DNA of 64,000 nucleotides from Micromonospora inaquosa (lineage in GTDB: Bacteria > Actinomycetota > Actinomycetes > Mycobacteriales > Micromonosporaceae). The notes under the pieces are model-generated. The model saw only the letters and a list, made by a program, of their open reading frames with translations. It searched no databases and had not been told where the DNA came from. The stretch spans positions 1-64,000 of the forward strand of contig NZ_QGSZ01000153.1 of the NCBI RefSeq assembly GCF_003857055.1, written 5' to 3'. Positions within the stretch are counted from its first letter, which is position 1; each line of letters begins with the position of its first letter. The position numbers were made by a program, and so were the translations under genes. Positions 9,601 through 18,797 of the stretch are shown here, piece by piece.

Positions 9601-10603
9601 GCTGTTCCAGGGCGTCGAGTTCGCCGCTGATGCCGTACCCCTGCAGGAAGAGCTCGCTCTGCGGCAGCAGGCCGCGTTCCTCGGCGAAGAGCAGGAACAC
9701 GATGCGCATCATGACCGTGACGGCGGCGGAGTAGGTGTCGTGCGGGTCGGCCGGCAGCGGGTCGGGCAGGCCGCGGAGGCGATGGTCGGCGGCGGTCTCG
9801 GCGAACGCCTGGACCAGCAGCTCGACGGCGCGGCGGACCTGGGCGCCGAGGGCTTCGGTGATCTCCTCGGCGGCGGCGACGGACTCCTCGAACAGTTGCG
9901 GGAGCCGCTCGTTCGGGTCGCCGCCGATGACGTACTGCCGGGCGATGAGGGTGAGGAAGGCGTTGCGGGTCAGCGGCTCCTCGACCCAGGTCTGGGCGTC
10001 GACGATGCCGGAGGCGACCATCGCGTCCGGCCGGGCGCAGACTAGCGCCCACCAGCGGCCGTCGGTGACGATGCCGATCGAGATGCCGGCGCCGCGCAGC
10101 ATCGCTTCCATCCGGTCGATGGCGGTGGCGGCCCAGCCGTCGGTGCCTGTGGAGTGCAGGCTGTCGCACTTGTCGACCACGCCGACCAGCGCGCCGATGC
10201 CATCGGGCCCGGACAGCGCGGCCTGCGGGGTGACGGTGACCCGCCTGTCTGGTGAGTGCGCCGTCACCCCGGGCGCGCAGTCTGGACCCCAGGTCAGCGA
10301 GGTACGCCAACTGACGACGTCCCGCAGGACGGTCTGCACCCAGACGTCGCGGACCTCGGCGTACTTGGCCTGAACGGACTCGTCGTCCGGGTCGATGTCG
10401 AGGGCCTCCCAGGCGTGGTCAAAGGCCAGCCTGGCCTCGCGGAGGACGTCGAGGCGTTCGGGGGCCAGGGCAGGCATTCCCTGCGGCCACACCCGCTTCA
10501 GCGGCGGGATAGCCAGGAAGGGGCCGTCTGTTTCGACCAATTCCAGCCACGCCCGATGCAGCTCGGTGGCCGTCTTCGAACGGAGGGTATGGGTGGTCCG
10601 CAT
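6620..10603 (-). CDS. drmMI: DrmMI, class 1 DISARM adenine-specific DNA methyltransferase
   Basis: N6-adenine methyltransferase of 1327 residues, related to PglX. SAM-binding motif I reads VADIAAGSGAFLVAAARYLA and the catalytic motif IV reads VIGNPAFLHSKK, an NPAF variant of NPP(Y/F). A large N-terminal region precedes the methylase core and a C-terminal specificity region follows. It marks host DNA so that DISARM can tell self from non-self. ATG 10603 overlaps the drmD stop (TGATG). The C-terminal, target-recognition part (about 6650-8050) is visibly AT-richer than the rest: 28 of 60 bases are G/C in 6781-6840 against 45 of 60 in 9781-9840, suggesting a separately acquired specificity module. 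No frameshift is seen. Confidence 0.93.
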   Translation of the reverse strand: MRTTHTLRSKTATELHRAWLELVETDGPFLAIPPLKRVWPQGMPALAPERLDVLREARLAFDHAWEALDIDPDDESVQAKYAEVRDVWVQTVLRDVVSWRTSLTWGPDCAPGVTAHSPDRRVTVTPQAALSGPDGIGALVGVVDKCDSLHSTGTDGWAATAIDRMEAMLRGAGISIGIVTDGRWWALVCARPDAMVASGIVDAQTWVEEPLTRNAFLTLIARQYVIGGDPNERLPQLFEESVAAAEEITEALGAQVRRAVELLVQAFAETAADHRLRGLPDPLPADPHDTYSAAVTVMMRIVFLLFAEERGLLPQSELFLQGYGISGELDALEQRRPRDGEESLDSTYLTWHRLLATSQALYRGASFENMRMPAYGGSLFDPERYPFLTASSDNGTLALPASDRVMLHVLRSVQVAQLKGSDARRISFRDVDVEQIGYIYEGLLGYSCTQVTGDTLVGLVGATGAEPEIPLTVLEQLADANTNPAKLAAAIIAWLKENQPAATPPSANAFAKRLATKPGDDADRMLRAVTDDDDLRARLLPWATITRPDLRDRPTIVLDGGLVVTETPSRRNAGAHYTPKDLAEDVVKHALEPLCYSPGPHQVAESSGAWKLRGSDEILNLKVADIAAGSGAFLVAAARYLAARLVEAWIDEDPANAGQHDLGQHAIREVVARCLYGADINAMAVEMCKLSLWLVSLDRNLPFSFVDDKILHGNSLLGLTDLRQLRALHTDPPEHQQPLLFASDLDGIIRRAVEIRRELASEVREHDPQRSATAKRRQLDRMHELTAQLRTVADGVVAAGLRLGGKPGKALDEAHENLADAVAAAMPSDGTNRNSNFLRIIVGAGLTPTVSTDYERWQPLHWVLEVADVFTDHGGFDAVIGNPAFLHSKKITTAYGKNYRDYLQNSLANGVKGDADLAAYFLLRQAALTKKEGSLGIVVTKSINQSHTKRVGLDQVLESGAQLVSVSTPFDWGPKGTAVSVVKLWLRFGSQASNTRPNPMQPKGPVPAQAYVGTYPNGDGFRVPASIAIEWIRRDPELRHKIHPYIRAADLAQGHPAQPSEYLIDLDGLSESEARRFAKLWTHLELNQRPWREKPSTKSSARERWWDFERSANAMYAELSKVERAIAFPRTSNLLMPRWVPSGGRIDMGVIVFPIDRWDVFAQLASSAHYHWTIDYAATTRDDPSYAPRRVSNTFPWASSNRPLPKTEAFENCLEQHCSRLGGLRPVVNAFNDPTNSLPDTEDLRDRYRELDREVFDMFGWGDMKPRYGFQSRNNLARYTVDTETRNEILNRLLEENLGRANKGSAASKPKRAERNRSPREGESTLF

Positions 10604-13600
10604 CAGCGTAAACCTCCTCGCTGGGCGTCGGCCGGAGTGAGCGCGAACACCAGCGCCGCTGCGGTGGTGTGTGGCTTGACGTCGCGGTACCGCTCGCTGA
10701 TCGCCGCGATCTCCCGCTGCTCCTCGTCGCCGAGTTCGTCTAGGCGACGGCGCATGGTGTCGATGTCGCGGCGGCGCTGCCGCTGCTGATCATCGGGGAA
10801 GAGAGCCAGTTGGTCCTGCAACTCGGCGCTGGTGAGCTGGTCCAGCGACTCGTTCAGGTTGCGGCGGAACGCGGCGAAGATCTCCCGTGCCCGGGTGATG
10901 TCGGCCTGCTCGCGTTTGGCGAGCTGGTCGCTGACCCGTTGGTGGCGGGACTCGGCGCGGCGCGTCATCGAGTCGAGCAGCCGGACCCGCAGCGGGGACT
11001 CCGGCTCGTTCCACTCCTCGGCCAGGTCGGCGCGGACGTCCGCAGCGGCCAGCCTCAGCCTGCCTGCATCGAGCGCCTGGTCGAGCAGCTGCTCGGCGCG
11101 TTCCTCCGCCATGGTCCGGCGGCCCCGCAGGCGCACGCCGGCGAGGAAGATCTCCTCGTGCAGGCGTAGCCCGCCCCGGCCCACCAGCACCATCCGGGTG
11201 ACGGCCGCGACGAAGGACTCCTCCAACCCATCCACCACGACCGCCGTGACCCGGTGCAACGGCGCGTCCGCGCTCCACAGCGACCGCCGCAGCAACCGCT
11301 GAGCCTTCTTCACCAGCGGATGACCCAGATGGACGTAGACCAGGTCCTTCCGCCCTGCCGCGGCCTTGTCGTCGAACGTGATCGGCCGCAACACGCCCGG
11401 CTCGGAGCGGGTGTCCAGGCCCTTCAACGTCGACTGCCAGGCTGGGCCGAGCGGCGGCACGGTGAACACGGCGGCGTCGGTCCGGTCGTCGCCGGCCACC
11501 ACGAGGGGCGGCTGGTGGCTGATCCGCAGCGCGGTGTCGACCACCCGCCGCAGATTCTCCGGCTCCAGGTGCAGCTCCGCCCGACTGTCGGCGTAGCCCT
11601 TCTCCAACTGGGTCAACCTGCTGTTCAGGTCCAACCCGCCGGCCAACGCCTTGTTGATCACGGCGTTGCCGTCGAGCGCGCCCTTATTGCGGCGTCCCGC
11701 TGAGGAGCGAGTGAAATGGTCCTGAATCTCGTCGGCGATGACCTGGTTGACCGACCCGAGGTCACGCGCGACCGTCACGACCTTGCGGGCGATCCGGCCC
11801 ATGAACTCCATGTCTGCGGCGTACAACGTCGCCGAACGGTCCGGCGAGAACTGGAACACCAGCGGAGTCTGCTGCTGCCCGTAGCGGTCGATCCGGCCGA
11901 TGCGCTGTTCCAACCGTGACGGGTTGAACGGGATGTCCAGGTTGATCAGCCTGTGGCAGTGGTCCTGGAGGTCGATGCCTTCACCGGCTGCGTCGGTGGC
12001 CAGCAGCACCCGCACGGGGTTCTTTGCCGACGGCTCGGTGGTGAAGTGCTCGCGGATCAGCTCCCGCTCGTCGGTCGGCGTCTGTCCCTGGATGACCTCC
12101 AGCACGTCGCCGTAGCCCTGCTGCACCAGCACCCGGTGCACCCACTCCAGGGTGTGGGCGTACTCGGTGAACACCACGACGCGCTCGTTGGACCAGAACC
12201 CGCCGGGTCGACAGATCGCGTCCAGGGCCGTGATCAGCTCATCGAGGCGAGAATCGGGTCGGCTCTCGAAACTCAACCCCCACTCGGCCAGCCGCTGCAA
12301 CTCGCCGGGCGCGGCGGCGACCAGCGGGTCGGTCGCCTTGCTGTGCCGCAGGACCGTCGCCTCGTCCTGCTCCCACAGGCCTTCCTCCTCGTCGGCCTGC
12401 CCCTCGCCGAGAATGTCGTCGTAGTCCCAGTCCGTCGGCGCCTGGCCCACCGAACGCGCGGCGAGGTACGACTGCAAGGTCATGCCGAACGCCCACGGGC
12501 TCGACAAGAACCGCTTCTTGAACAGCATCGCGGTGATGTCACCGGACTCACCGGTCCCGTTCGCCTTCGCGCTCTCGGTGAGAATCCGATCCAGCAGAGC
12601 GAACATCTCCTGCTCGTCGGCGCGCGGTGTGAACGGGATGACCCGTAGCTCCCGAGGGCGGAAACCCTTCTCCGGCAGGTCCGACTTCAACCGCCGAACC
12701 GTCACCTCCCGCAACGCCCGCTCGTCCAGCAGCGCACCACGGCTGAACCGACGCGAATCGATCATCTCCAACAGCGCCGTGAACGACTCCGGATGCCCGT
12801 TGTGTGGAGTGGCGCTGAGAAATAGACGGTGCTCACACTTGTCCGCCAGATCCCGGACCGCGAGCGTGCGCTGCGTGTCAACGGCGTAGCCGCGCCCACC
12901 ACCGATCGTCGACGGGCTGGCCGGCGCCACGTGGTGCGCCTCGTCCACGATCAGGATGTCAAACGCGTACCGCCGGGCGCTCTTCGTGCTCGCCGTCTGC
13001 GCGTACACGTCACGCAGCATCCGCTGTGCTCGCACCTGCGGCAGCCACGCCATGCTCACGATCACCCGGGGATAGAGCTGGAACGGGTTCGCGTGCAGGC
13101 CGTAGCGGCGCCGTACCTCCCGCATCATCTCGCTGTTGATGATCGTGAAATCCAGACCGAACTTGTCCCGCATCTCGTCTTGCCACTTCAGAGACAAGCT
13201 TGGCGGGCACACCACGACCGCGGTACGCGCCCGGTGCCGTAGCAGCAGCTCCTGCACCACCAAGCCGGCCTCAATGGTCTTGCCCAGGCCGACATCGTCG
13301 GCCAGCAGCAGGTTCGTCCGGGGCGAGGACAGCGCCCGGCGCAGCGGCTCCAGTTGGTAAGCCTCCACCGCCACACCGCTGTGGAACGGCGCCTGCACGC
13401 TACGGTCGTCCGCCGAAGTCACCGCGCCCCAGCGCATCGCGTCGACGAACCCGGCGAGGGTGTTCGGGTCATCGAAGGCGTCCGGGTTGATCTGCGTCGG
13501 TAGCCCCTGAGCGGGCGTGACGGTGTGGCCGACCTCCAGCTCCCAGACGACCGTCAGCTCTTCACCCAGCCGGTCCTCGTCGAGCGCCTGAAGGGTCACC

Positions 13601-13773
13601 GCGTGGTTCAGCGAGGCCACGGCTTCGTCCGCCGGACTCCGCGGCAGGCCCTGCTGGTGTACACGGGCAACCGCCCAAGTCGAGCCGCGCACCTCGACCA
13701 CTTGTCCCGGCTCAGGGGCCAGACGGATTTCAGCTGCTGGCGAGAAAGCCGCATTGGCGATCGAGGAAGCCAT
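10603..13773 (-). CDS. drmD: DrmD, SNF2-like helicase of class 1 DISARM
   Basis: SNF2/SF2 ATPase of 1056 residues and first gene of the operon. Motif I is LLLADDVGLGKTIEAGL, motif II is ILIVDEAHH, motif III is LFLSATPHNGH, and the C-terminal lobe includes VLLATDAAGEGIDLQ and RLEQRIGRIDRYGQ (motifs V and VI). DrmD is the diagnostic gene of class 1 DISARM, which has the order drmD-drmMI-drmA-drmB-drmC found here. It probably translocates on DNA. ATG 13773 lies at the edge of a 470-bp intergenic stretch that must hold the operon promoter. A long C-terminal region after the helicase is partly coiled-coil-like, rich in E, R, Q and D. Confidence 0.93.
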   Translation of the reverse strand: MASSIANAAFSPAAEIRLAPEPGQVVEVRGSTWAVARVHQQGLPRSPADEAVASLNHAVTLQALDEDRLGEELTVVWELEVGHTVTPAQGLPTQINPDAFDDPNTLAGFVDAMRWGAVTSADDRSVQAPFHSGVAVEAYQLEPLRRALSSPRTNLLLADDVGLGKTIEAGLVVQELLLRHRARTAVVVCPPSLSLKWQDEMRDKFGLDFTIINSEMMREVRRRYGLHANPFQLYPRVIVSMAWLPQVRAQRMLRDVYAQTASTKSARRYAFDILIVDEAHHVAPASPSTIGGGRGYAVDTQRTLAVRDLADKCEHRLFLSATPHNGHPESFTALLEMIDSRRFSRGALLDERALREVTVRRLKSDLPEKGFRPRELRVIPFTPRADEQEMFALLDRILTESAKANGTGESGDITAMLFKKRFLSSPWAFGMTLQSYLAARSVGQAPTDWDYDDILGEGQADEEEGLWEQDEATVLRHSKATDPLVAAAPGELQRLAEWGLSFESRPDSRLDELITALDAICRPGGFWSNERVVVFTEYAHTLEWVHRVLVQQGYGDVLEVIQGQTPTDERELIREHFTTEPSAKNPVRVLLATDAAGEGIDLQDHCHRLINLDIPFNPSRLEQRIGRIDRYGQQQTPLVFQFSPDRSATLYAADMEFMGRIARKVVTVARDLGSVNQVIADEIQDHFTRSSAGRRNKGALDGNAVINKALAGGLDLNSRLTQLEKGYADSRAELHLEPENLRRVVDTALRISHQPPLVVAGDDRTDAAVFTVPPLGPAWQSTLKGLDTRSEPGVLRPITFDDKAAAGRKDLVYVHLGHPLVKKAQRLLRRSLWSADAPLHRVTAVVVDGLEESFVAAVTRMVLVGRGGLRLHEEIFLAGVRLRGRRTMAEERAEQLLDQALDAGRLRLAAADVRADLAEEWNEPESPLRVRLLDSMTRRAESRHQRVSDQLAKREQADITRAREIFAAFRRNLNESLDQLTSAELQDQLALFPDDQQRQRRRDIDTMRRRLDELGDEEQREIAAISERYRDVKPHTTAAALVFALTPADAQRGGLR

Positions 13774-14243
13774 GCGGAGACCTTAGTGGACACGAAAGGG
13801 GCACACATTCTTGTGCCTGTCGGATAGTGGACTGATCCGGGGCGAGTCCTATATGCACCGATAAGAACGTTATTGCCATATCTCGATGGAAGTTTCGTTC
13901 CTGCGACTCTTGTCAGCTAGGCTCTGGCGTACCCGGCTTCGCACCGGGCGCCTGCCCAGTGCGAACGCGGCTGGCATCAGCGAGGCTGGGGCTGCTGGGC
14001 GGATGGATGCACTTCATCTCCGGCGGCTGGTGGCCCGTCGAACTCCTGCCGACATATCAGTGCGCCGTGGCGGGCAAGCGGGGGCGCTACCTACTGGGCT
14101 GGTCGTCCATGAATGCCGCGCCCCTCGCAACGTGCATCTACCACCATCCAGGCGTCGTAGGAGCCGTGGGTGCGACGCCACGCCATGAACTTGGGCCGCC
14201 CTGCCGGGTCGATGGTCGCCAGGCGTGATGTTGATGTGACAGT
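13774..14243. other. Intergenic stretch between divergent DISARM and GHKL genes
   Basis: This 470-bp stretch separates drmD (minus) from the GHKL gene (plus) and must carry promoters for both. Open frames on either strand within it are short and have no recognisable motif. A minus frame around 14091-14230 reads RLATIDPAGRPKF, faintly like a pyridoxamine-oxidase-type N-terminus, but it is too short to call. Bases just upstream of drmD (13790-13890) are relatively AT-rich, as expected for a promoter. I could not assign -35/-10 boxes with confidence. Confidence 0.4.
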
Positions 14244-16291
14244 GTGAAACGCATGCGTCGTGTGCATCTTGAAGCGGCCGAGGATCACGTTGAGCGGCTC
14301 GCGCGCGAGAACGACCCAGTCGGGGCGGTCAAGGAGTTGGTGTGGAACGCTCTGGACGCCGACGCCACCCGGGTTGAGGTGCTGCTAGACGTTTCTGACC
14401 TTGGCGGGGTGGAGAAGATCACCGTCATCGACAATGGCAGTGGCATCACCCCGGAAGGCTGCGACTCGGCGTTCGAACGCATCGGTGGGTCCTGGAAGAA
14501 GATGACCCGCCGGACACCGCAGCTAAACCGGTTCCTGCACGGCAGCGCCGGCCAGGGTCGCCTGCGGGGCTACGCCCTTGGTGATCACATCCGGTGGGCC
14601 ACGGTCGCGGACGGCATCGACGGTCGACGGCGTGTAATGATTCGCGCCAGCGCCGCGGCACGCAACGACTTCGAGATCTCCACGCCGCAGCCGACCGACG
14701 ATCCAACCGGCACGACCTTCGAGGCATGGGGGCGGCAGTCCAAGCGTCTTGATCAGCTAAAGACCCATAAGGCGGTCGCGCAGTTGACGACCGAGTTGGC
14801 GACATATCTCGCGGTCTACCAGGGCGTAGAAGTGATCTACGACGGGCAGAGGATCGACCCGGAGAAGTCCATCCAGCGCCGGGACGAGTACGAACTATCC
14901 TTCACCGTCAACGGCGAGCCAGCGCAAGCCGCCCGGCTGCGGGTGGTGGAGTGGTCGATGAAGACGGACCGCGAGCTGCACCTGTGTGACGCCGACGGGA
15001 TCACTATCGACATCACCGACGTCGGCATCCGCGCTCCCGGCTTTACCTTCACCGCTTACGTGCTGTGGGAAGCCATGCCTGAGCACCAGGGCGACTTCCT
15101 ACTCGGCGAAGGTCGGCTGGACTCCCACGTTGGCGCCTTGATCACCGCAGTCCGAGACAAGCTGCGCGAGCACTTCAAACTGCGGGCTGTGCAACAACGC
15201 CGCGAGGTGGTGCAGCAGTGGAAGGAGGATGGCGTCTACCCCTACGCCGGTGACGCTGCCACAGAAACGACGCGTTGGAGCGCGAGACCTTCGACCTCGT
15301 GGCGACCACCGTTCATCGCCAGATTCCGCGCACGGTACGCGCGCAACGCACCACCCTGGCTCTGCTGCGCGAGGCCGTGCGCCACCAGCCCGACAACATG
15401 CACGACCTGCTCGACGAGGTGTTCAAGCTCTCCACCGACGACAAGAACAACCTCAAGACCTTGTTGGATCGCACCAGCCTGGCCACGGTCATCAAGGCAT
15501 CTACCAGCGTGTCAGACCGCCTGACGTTCCTCACCGCGCTGCAGCACATGGTCTTCGACCCGGAGGTTCGACGCGTCCTCAAAGAGCGCAGCCAACTCCA
15601 CAAGATCCTCGAGAACGAGGTGTGGGTCTTCGGCGAGCGCTTCAACCTCCTCGTCAGCGACAGGTCCCTCGACGCCGTCCTCGACCGGCATCTGCACGCT
15701 ATTGGCCGAGAGATCCGCAACCAGGTACCGGTGCGCCGCCCCGACGGACGGGTCGGCATCGTGGACCTGATGCTCTCCCGCGCACGCAGAGAGCACGACC
15801 GCCATCAGCACCTCGTAGTCGAGCTGAAGGCGCCGCACGTCACCGTCGGGCACAAGGAAATCAACCAGATCGAGGACTACGCCCTCGCCGTCGTCACCGA
15901 CCCGCAGTTCGCCGACGTGCGCGTCGAATGGGACTTCTGGCTGGTCACCACCGACATGACCGAGGTCGCCAAGGCCAAGGCCCAATCAAGCGACCGCCCA
16001 CCTGGCTGCATAGGGCAGTACCAGCAGGGCGCGGCATCCGTGCGGGTCTGGCTGCGGTCCTGGGCGCAGATCATCGACAACTGTCGGGATCGGCTTAAGT
16101 ACTTCCAGGAGCAGTTCGCCCACGACCCCACCGTCGAGCAGGCCATGGAGTACCTGCACGCTCACCACAACGGGCGGATCCCACAAATGCTTGTTCCCGG
16201 ACAGTCCGCCGGGCCGGTGTCCGGAGACACCGCGCGCGCAGCTACTGCAACGGCTCCCGCCGTGGCGTCGGAGTTCGCGCCGAGGTCGTGA
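14244..16291 (+). pseudogene. GHKL (Hsp90/MORC-type) ATPase fused to a PD-(D/E)xK-like nuclease, frameshifted
   Basis: Two consecutive frames form one protein of about 680 residues. The first (GTG 14244) carries the GHKL ATP-binding fold: N-box ELVWNALDADAT, G1 VIDNGSGI and G2 GSAGQGRLRG. The second, from about 15275, ends in a restriction-nuclease-like core with GIVDLMLSR followed by LVVELKAP (D and E-x-K). Near 15265-15272 the sequence gaaacgacgcg lacks one base; restoring it makes ATETxALERETF read straight through. The break separates ATPase from nuclease, so unless it is a sequencing error the gene is dead or makes an ATPase-only product. GHKL ATPases linked to nucleases are known from restriction-type loci. 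The neighbouring DISARM operon on the other strand fits a defence role. Confidence 0.82.
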
Positions 16292-16598
16292 TGCGTCGCC
16301 GTTCGGATGGTGCTGCTCGAGTCGCACTCGATGGCCGGCCGGCATGCGCAGACGAGCATCGCCTGGACGAGCGAGCGGGGCTGGGTTGCACCTGAGACTT
16401 CGCCAGCGGCCGAAGTCAGGCGGTGTAGACATCAAGAAGTCCCTGGTCAAGACGCTCCAGGAGGTCGAAGAGCCCTGGATGCAGGGCAAGGTCGAGGCGT
16501 GGGCAGCGCCGAATTCACTGGCACTTTGCCGATGCAGTCGAGGCATTGCGTCCGACGTGGACGTCCGTAAGACTGGCGGGGGATGATCGTCATTTTGT
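16292..16598. other. Intergenic stretch, no supported gene
   Basis: Between the broken GHKL gene and the STAND operon. Frames on both strands are open over parts of this stretch. A + frame near 16430-16586 reads DIKKSLVKTLQEVEEPWMQG and looks protein-like, but it has no start and no recognised family, so it may be a gene remnant. No RNA gene or repeat seen. Confidence 0.35.
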
Positions 16599-16617
16599 GG
16601 TCGGTAGATGACCGACC
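16599..16617. promoter_or_regulatory. Inverted repeat upstream of the STAND operon, candidate operator
   Basis: Perfect 7-bp arms GGTCGGT and ACCGACC are separated by five bases (AGATG). The repeat lies 31 bp before the GTG start of the STAND NTPase gene, where a promoter-proximal operator or 5' hairpin would sit. There is no regulator gene next to it, so the binding protein is unknown. Confidence 0.4.
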
Positions 16618-16648
16618 GTGATGGTGGCGTGCGAGTGAGGTCTGTTCT

Positions 16649-18763
16649 GTGGGTGGCTTCACCTCCGGCGTGAGCGAGTGGCTCGGCCTGGTCTCCGGGC
16701 TGCTGGCGGTGGTCGCCGCTGTCCTGGGGTTGCCGCCTTTGATCGTGCGTCTCCGTGAGGCTGGCAGGAACCGGTCAGGAAAGCCGAAGGTGCTGCTGCC
16801 GTCTCGTACCCAGCTCGTCGACCGCGGCAATGAGGTGGCTCAGGCTCTGCAGCATCTCGACCGCGGCGAGTACCTGATTTCCATCGAGGGCAGCATTGGT
16901 GTCGGCAAGAGCGCGCTGGCCACGGAGGTGGCGCATCGGCTTGCCGAGCGCCGGCCGGCGAGGAAGCCGGGCCACGGGTTCACGGCCCTGGTGTGGTTCG
17001 ACGCTCATAACAGCGTGCTGAGTCTCGCGGACCTTGCCCGCACGCTTGGACTCGCCACCGGAAGTCCGGCACTGTCAGCGGCTCCCGCCGAGCACAAGGC
17101 CGAGGCGCTACGCGCCCACCTGGCTGACCATCCGGCTGTCCTGGTTGTCGACAACCTGCGGCTGACCGCTGCCGATGCGCAGCATCTGATCGACTTCCTC
17201 AGGACCTTGCCGAGCGGCTCGCTGGCCATCGTTAGCGCCAACACTCCCGGTCGGCTGCCGGCACCGCGGGTGCTGCTGCAGGAGCTTCAGTTGCAGTACA
17301 TGCAGGAGTTGCTGCTTCGGGAGGCCCGGCGCCGTAGCGTTCCGGAGATCGTCGGAGCTGATGCTGCCACGTTCGAGCGTATCCATCGGTTGCTGGGCGG
17401 TAATCCGAGGGCGATTGAGCTGTTCGTGCTGGCCTGTTCTCGAGACGGCCGGAGTCTTTCGGACCGGCTTGGTCAGCTTGAGAGCGGGTCGACGCAGTTG
17501 GCTGATGCGTTATTCAGTGTGGTGTGGCAGGACGTGAACGACATGGGGCGCAGCCTGCTGCGTGTGTGCGCTTACCTGGGCGGCAGCGCCGACGCTGAGC
17601 AGTTGGGAGTGGCGCTCGCGGTCCCGGCGGCCGACGTGGGCGCCCTCGTCGAGCGGCTGTGGTCCGATGGGCTGCTCTCGTCGCGCCAGCAGCACGGCGT
17701 GACGGTGTACACATGCTCGGCTGCGCTGCGGCTATTCGTGCTCAACCACACAGCGTCCGGCGAGACTGTGTCATTCGCGGGAAGGCTGGCGGAGCACTTC
17801 ATCGCCCGCTTCAGCCAGGACTGGGAGGACGCGGCCGGCGCCGGCGCGCACATCGAGGCGATACGGCTGCTCGTCCGCGACCTTCACCGGCATGAGGCGT
17901 ATGAGCAGTGCGTGAAGCTGTTCGAGGTCACGCTCGACATCTTCTTCACGTTGGGTCTGTTCGACGACCGTATCGAACTCGGCTGGGTCGCGTACGAGGC
18001 AGCGACGGCGTTGGGGAACGATGAGCAGCGTTCGCTGGCCTTGTCAGTGATCTCATCTACGCACGCCGTGCGCGGTGAGGCTGAGGAGGCGGCTCGCACG
18101 GCCCAGCTGGGGCTCGGTATCGCCCGGGACGCCGACTCGGCACGAGAGATCGCCCGACAGCTCCGGTGCGTCGGCTTCGCACTGTTCCGAGCCGGCCAAG
18201 CGGCCGAAGCCCTCGCCGTGGTCAAGAACCCTCAGGAAGATGCCGAGGAGATCGCCCGGGCAGCTGGCGACCCGAACAACATGATCGACATACAGTCGCT
18301 GGTCGGAGCCGCCTACTGGCATCTGGGCGAGCTGGATTCGTGTGAGCAGACGGTGCGCCGGTTCCTGGAAGCCTGTGAGCAGCTGCCCTGGGAGCGGGGC
18401 AAGGCATACGCGATCAGGGATCTGGCGGAGGTGAGTCTGATGCGGCGGGCCTTCGCGGACTCGGGTCTGCTGCTTCGTCAGGCGCGGCAGATCGCTGAGG
18501 AATACCGCGACGTCCGTCAGCTGGTCCGCATCGACCTGACCGATGCTCGGCTGAACCTCTTCCGGGGGCGCCTGCTCAGAGCACACGGGCACGCGCGTAA
18601 GGCCGCTGTAGACGCACGGCAGCTGTCGCTGTCTGGCGAGCAGTCCGAAGCGGAGGCCACCTCGCGCTATGCGACCCGAGCGCTGTTCATGCCGTGGCTG
18701 TGGCTGGCCGCGTACCGGCGTCCAAGAATCAGGTTCACCAGCCAGACGGTCGGCGGCGACTGA
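16649..18763 (+). CDS. Membrane-anchored STAND (NB-ARC-like) NTPase with helical repeats
   Basis: 704 residues from a GTG start preceded by a GAGTGAGG Shine-Dalgarno-like stretch. Residues 12-35 form one hydrophobic helix, so the N-terminus is probably membrane-anchored. Walker A is GSIGVGKSAL (81-90) and Walker B is AVLVVDN (163-169); a GNPRAIEL segment near 250 resembles the GxP(L) motif of STAND/NB-ARC proteins. A winged-helix-like region follows, and residues from about 400 to 690 are TPR-like helical repeats, the usual sensor part. STAND NTPases are switch proteins that oligomerise when the repeats detect a trigger. It heads a five-gene operon and probably regulates or senses for the enzymes downstream. 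The closest functional analogues are Avs and other STAND defence proteins, but none has this operon context to my knowledge. Confidence 0.8.
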   Translation: MGGFTSGVSEWLGLVSGLLAVVAAVLGLPPLIVRLREAGRNRSGKPKVLLPSRTQLVDRGNEVAQALQHLDRGEYLISIEGSIGVGKSALATEVAHRLAERRPARKPGHGFTALVWFDAHNSVLSLADLARTLGLATGSPALSAAPAEHKAEALRAHLADHPAVLVVDNLRLTAADAQHLIDFLRTLPSGSLAIVSANTPGRLPAPRVLLQELQLQYMQELLLREARRRSVPEIVGADAATFERIHRLLGGNPRAIELFVLACSRDGRSLSDRLGQLESGSTQLADALFSVVWQDVNDMGRSLLRVCAYLGGSADAEQLGVALAVPAADVGALVERLWSDGLLSSRQQHGVTVYTCSAALRLFVLNHTASGETVSFAGRLAEHFIARFSQDWEDAAGAGAHIEAIRLLVRDLHRHEAYEQCVKLFEVTLDIFFTLGLFDDRIELGWVAYEAATALGNDEQRSLALSVISSTHAVRGEAEEAARTAQLGLGIARDADSAREIARQLRCVGFALFRAGQAAEALAVVKNPQEDAEEIARAAGDPNNMIDIQSLVGAAYWHLGELDSCEQTVRRFLEACEQLPWERGKAYAIRDLAEVSLMRRAFADSGLLLRQARQIAEEYRDVRQLVRIDLTDARLNLFRGRLLRAHGHARKAAVDARQLSLSGEQSEAEATSRYATRALFMPWLWLAAYRRPRIRFTSQTVGGD

Positions 18764-18797
18764 TTGCGCGCCACCGAGAGATGAGGAGCAGGTTTTC

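Noticed and set aside
14091..14288. Minus frame with RLATIDPAGRPKF, faintly PPOX-like
   Set aside because: Only about 65 residues, starts inside the GHKL gene and lacks any further family motif.
15229..16098. Alternative + frame of 289 residues inside the GHKL-nuclease gene
   Set aside because: Arg/Pro/Gly-rich shadow; the other frame carries the nuclease motifs.
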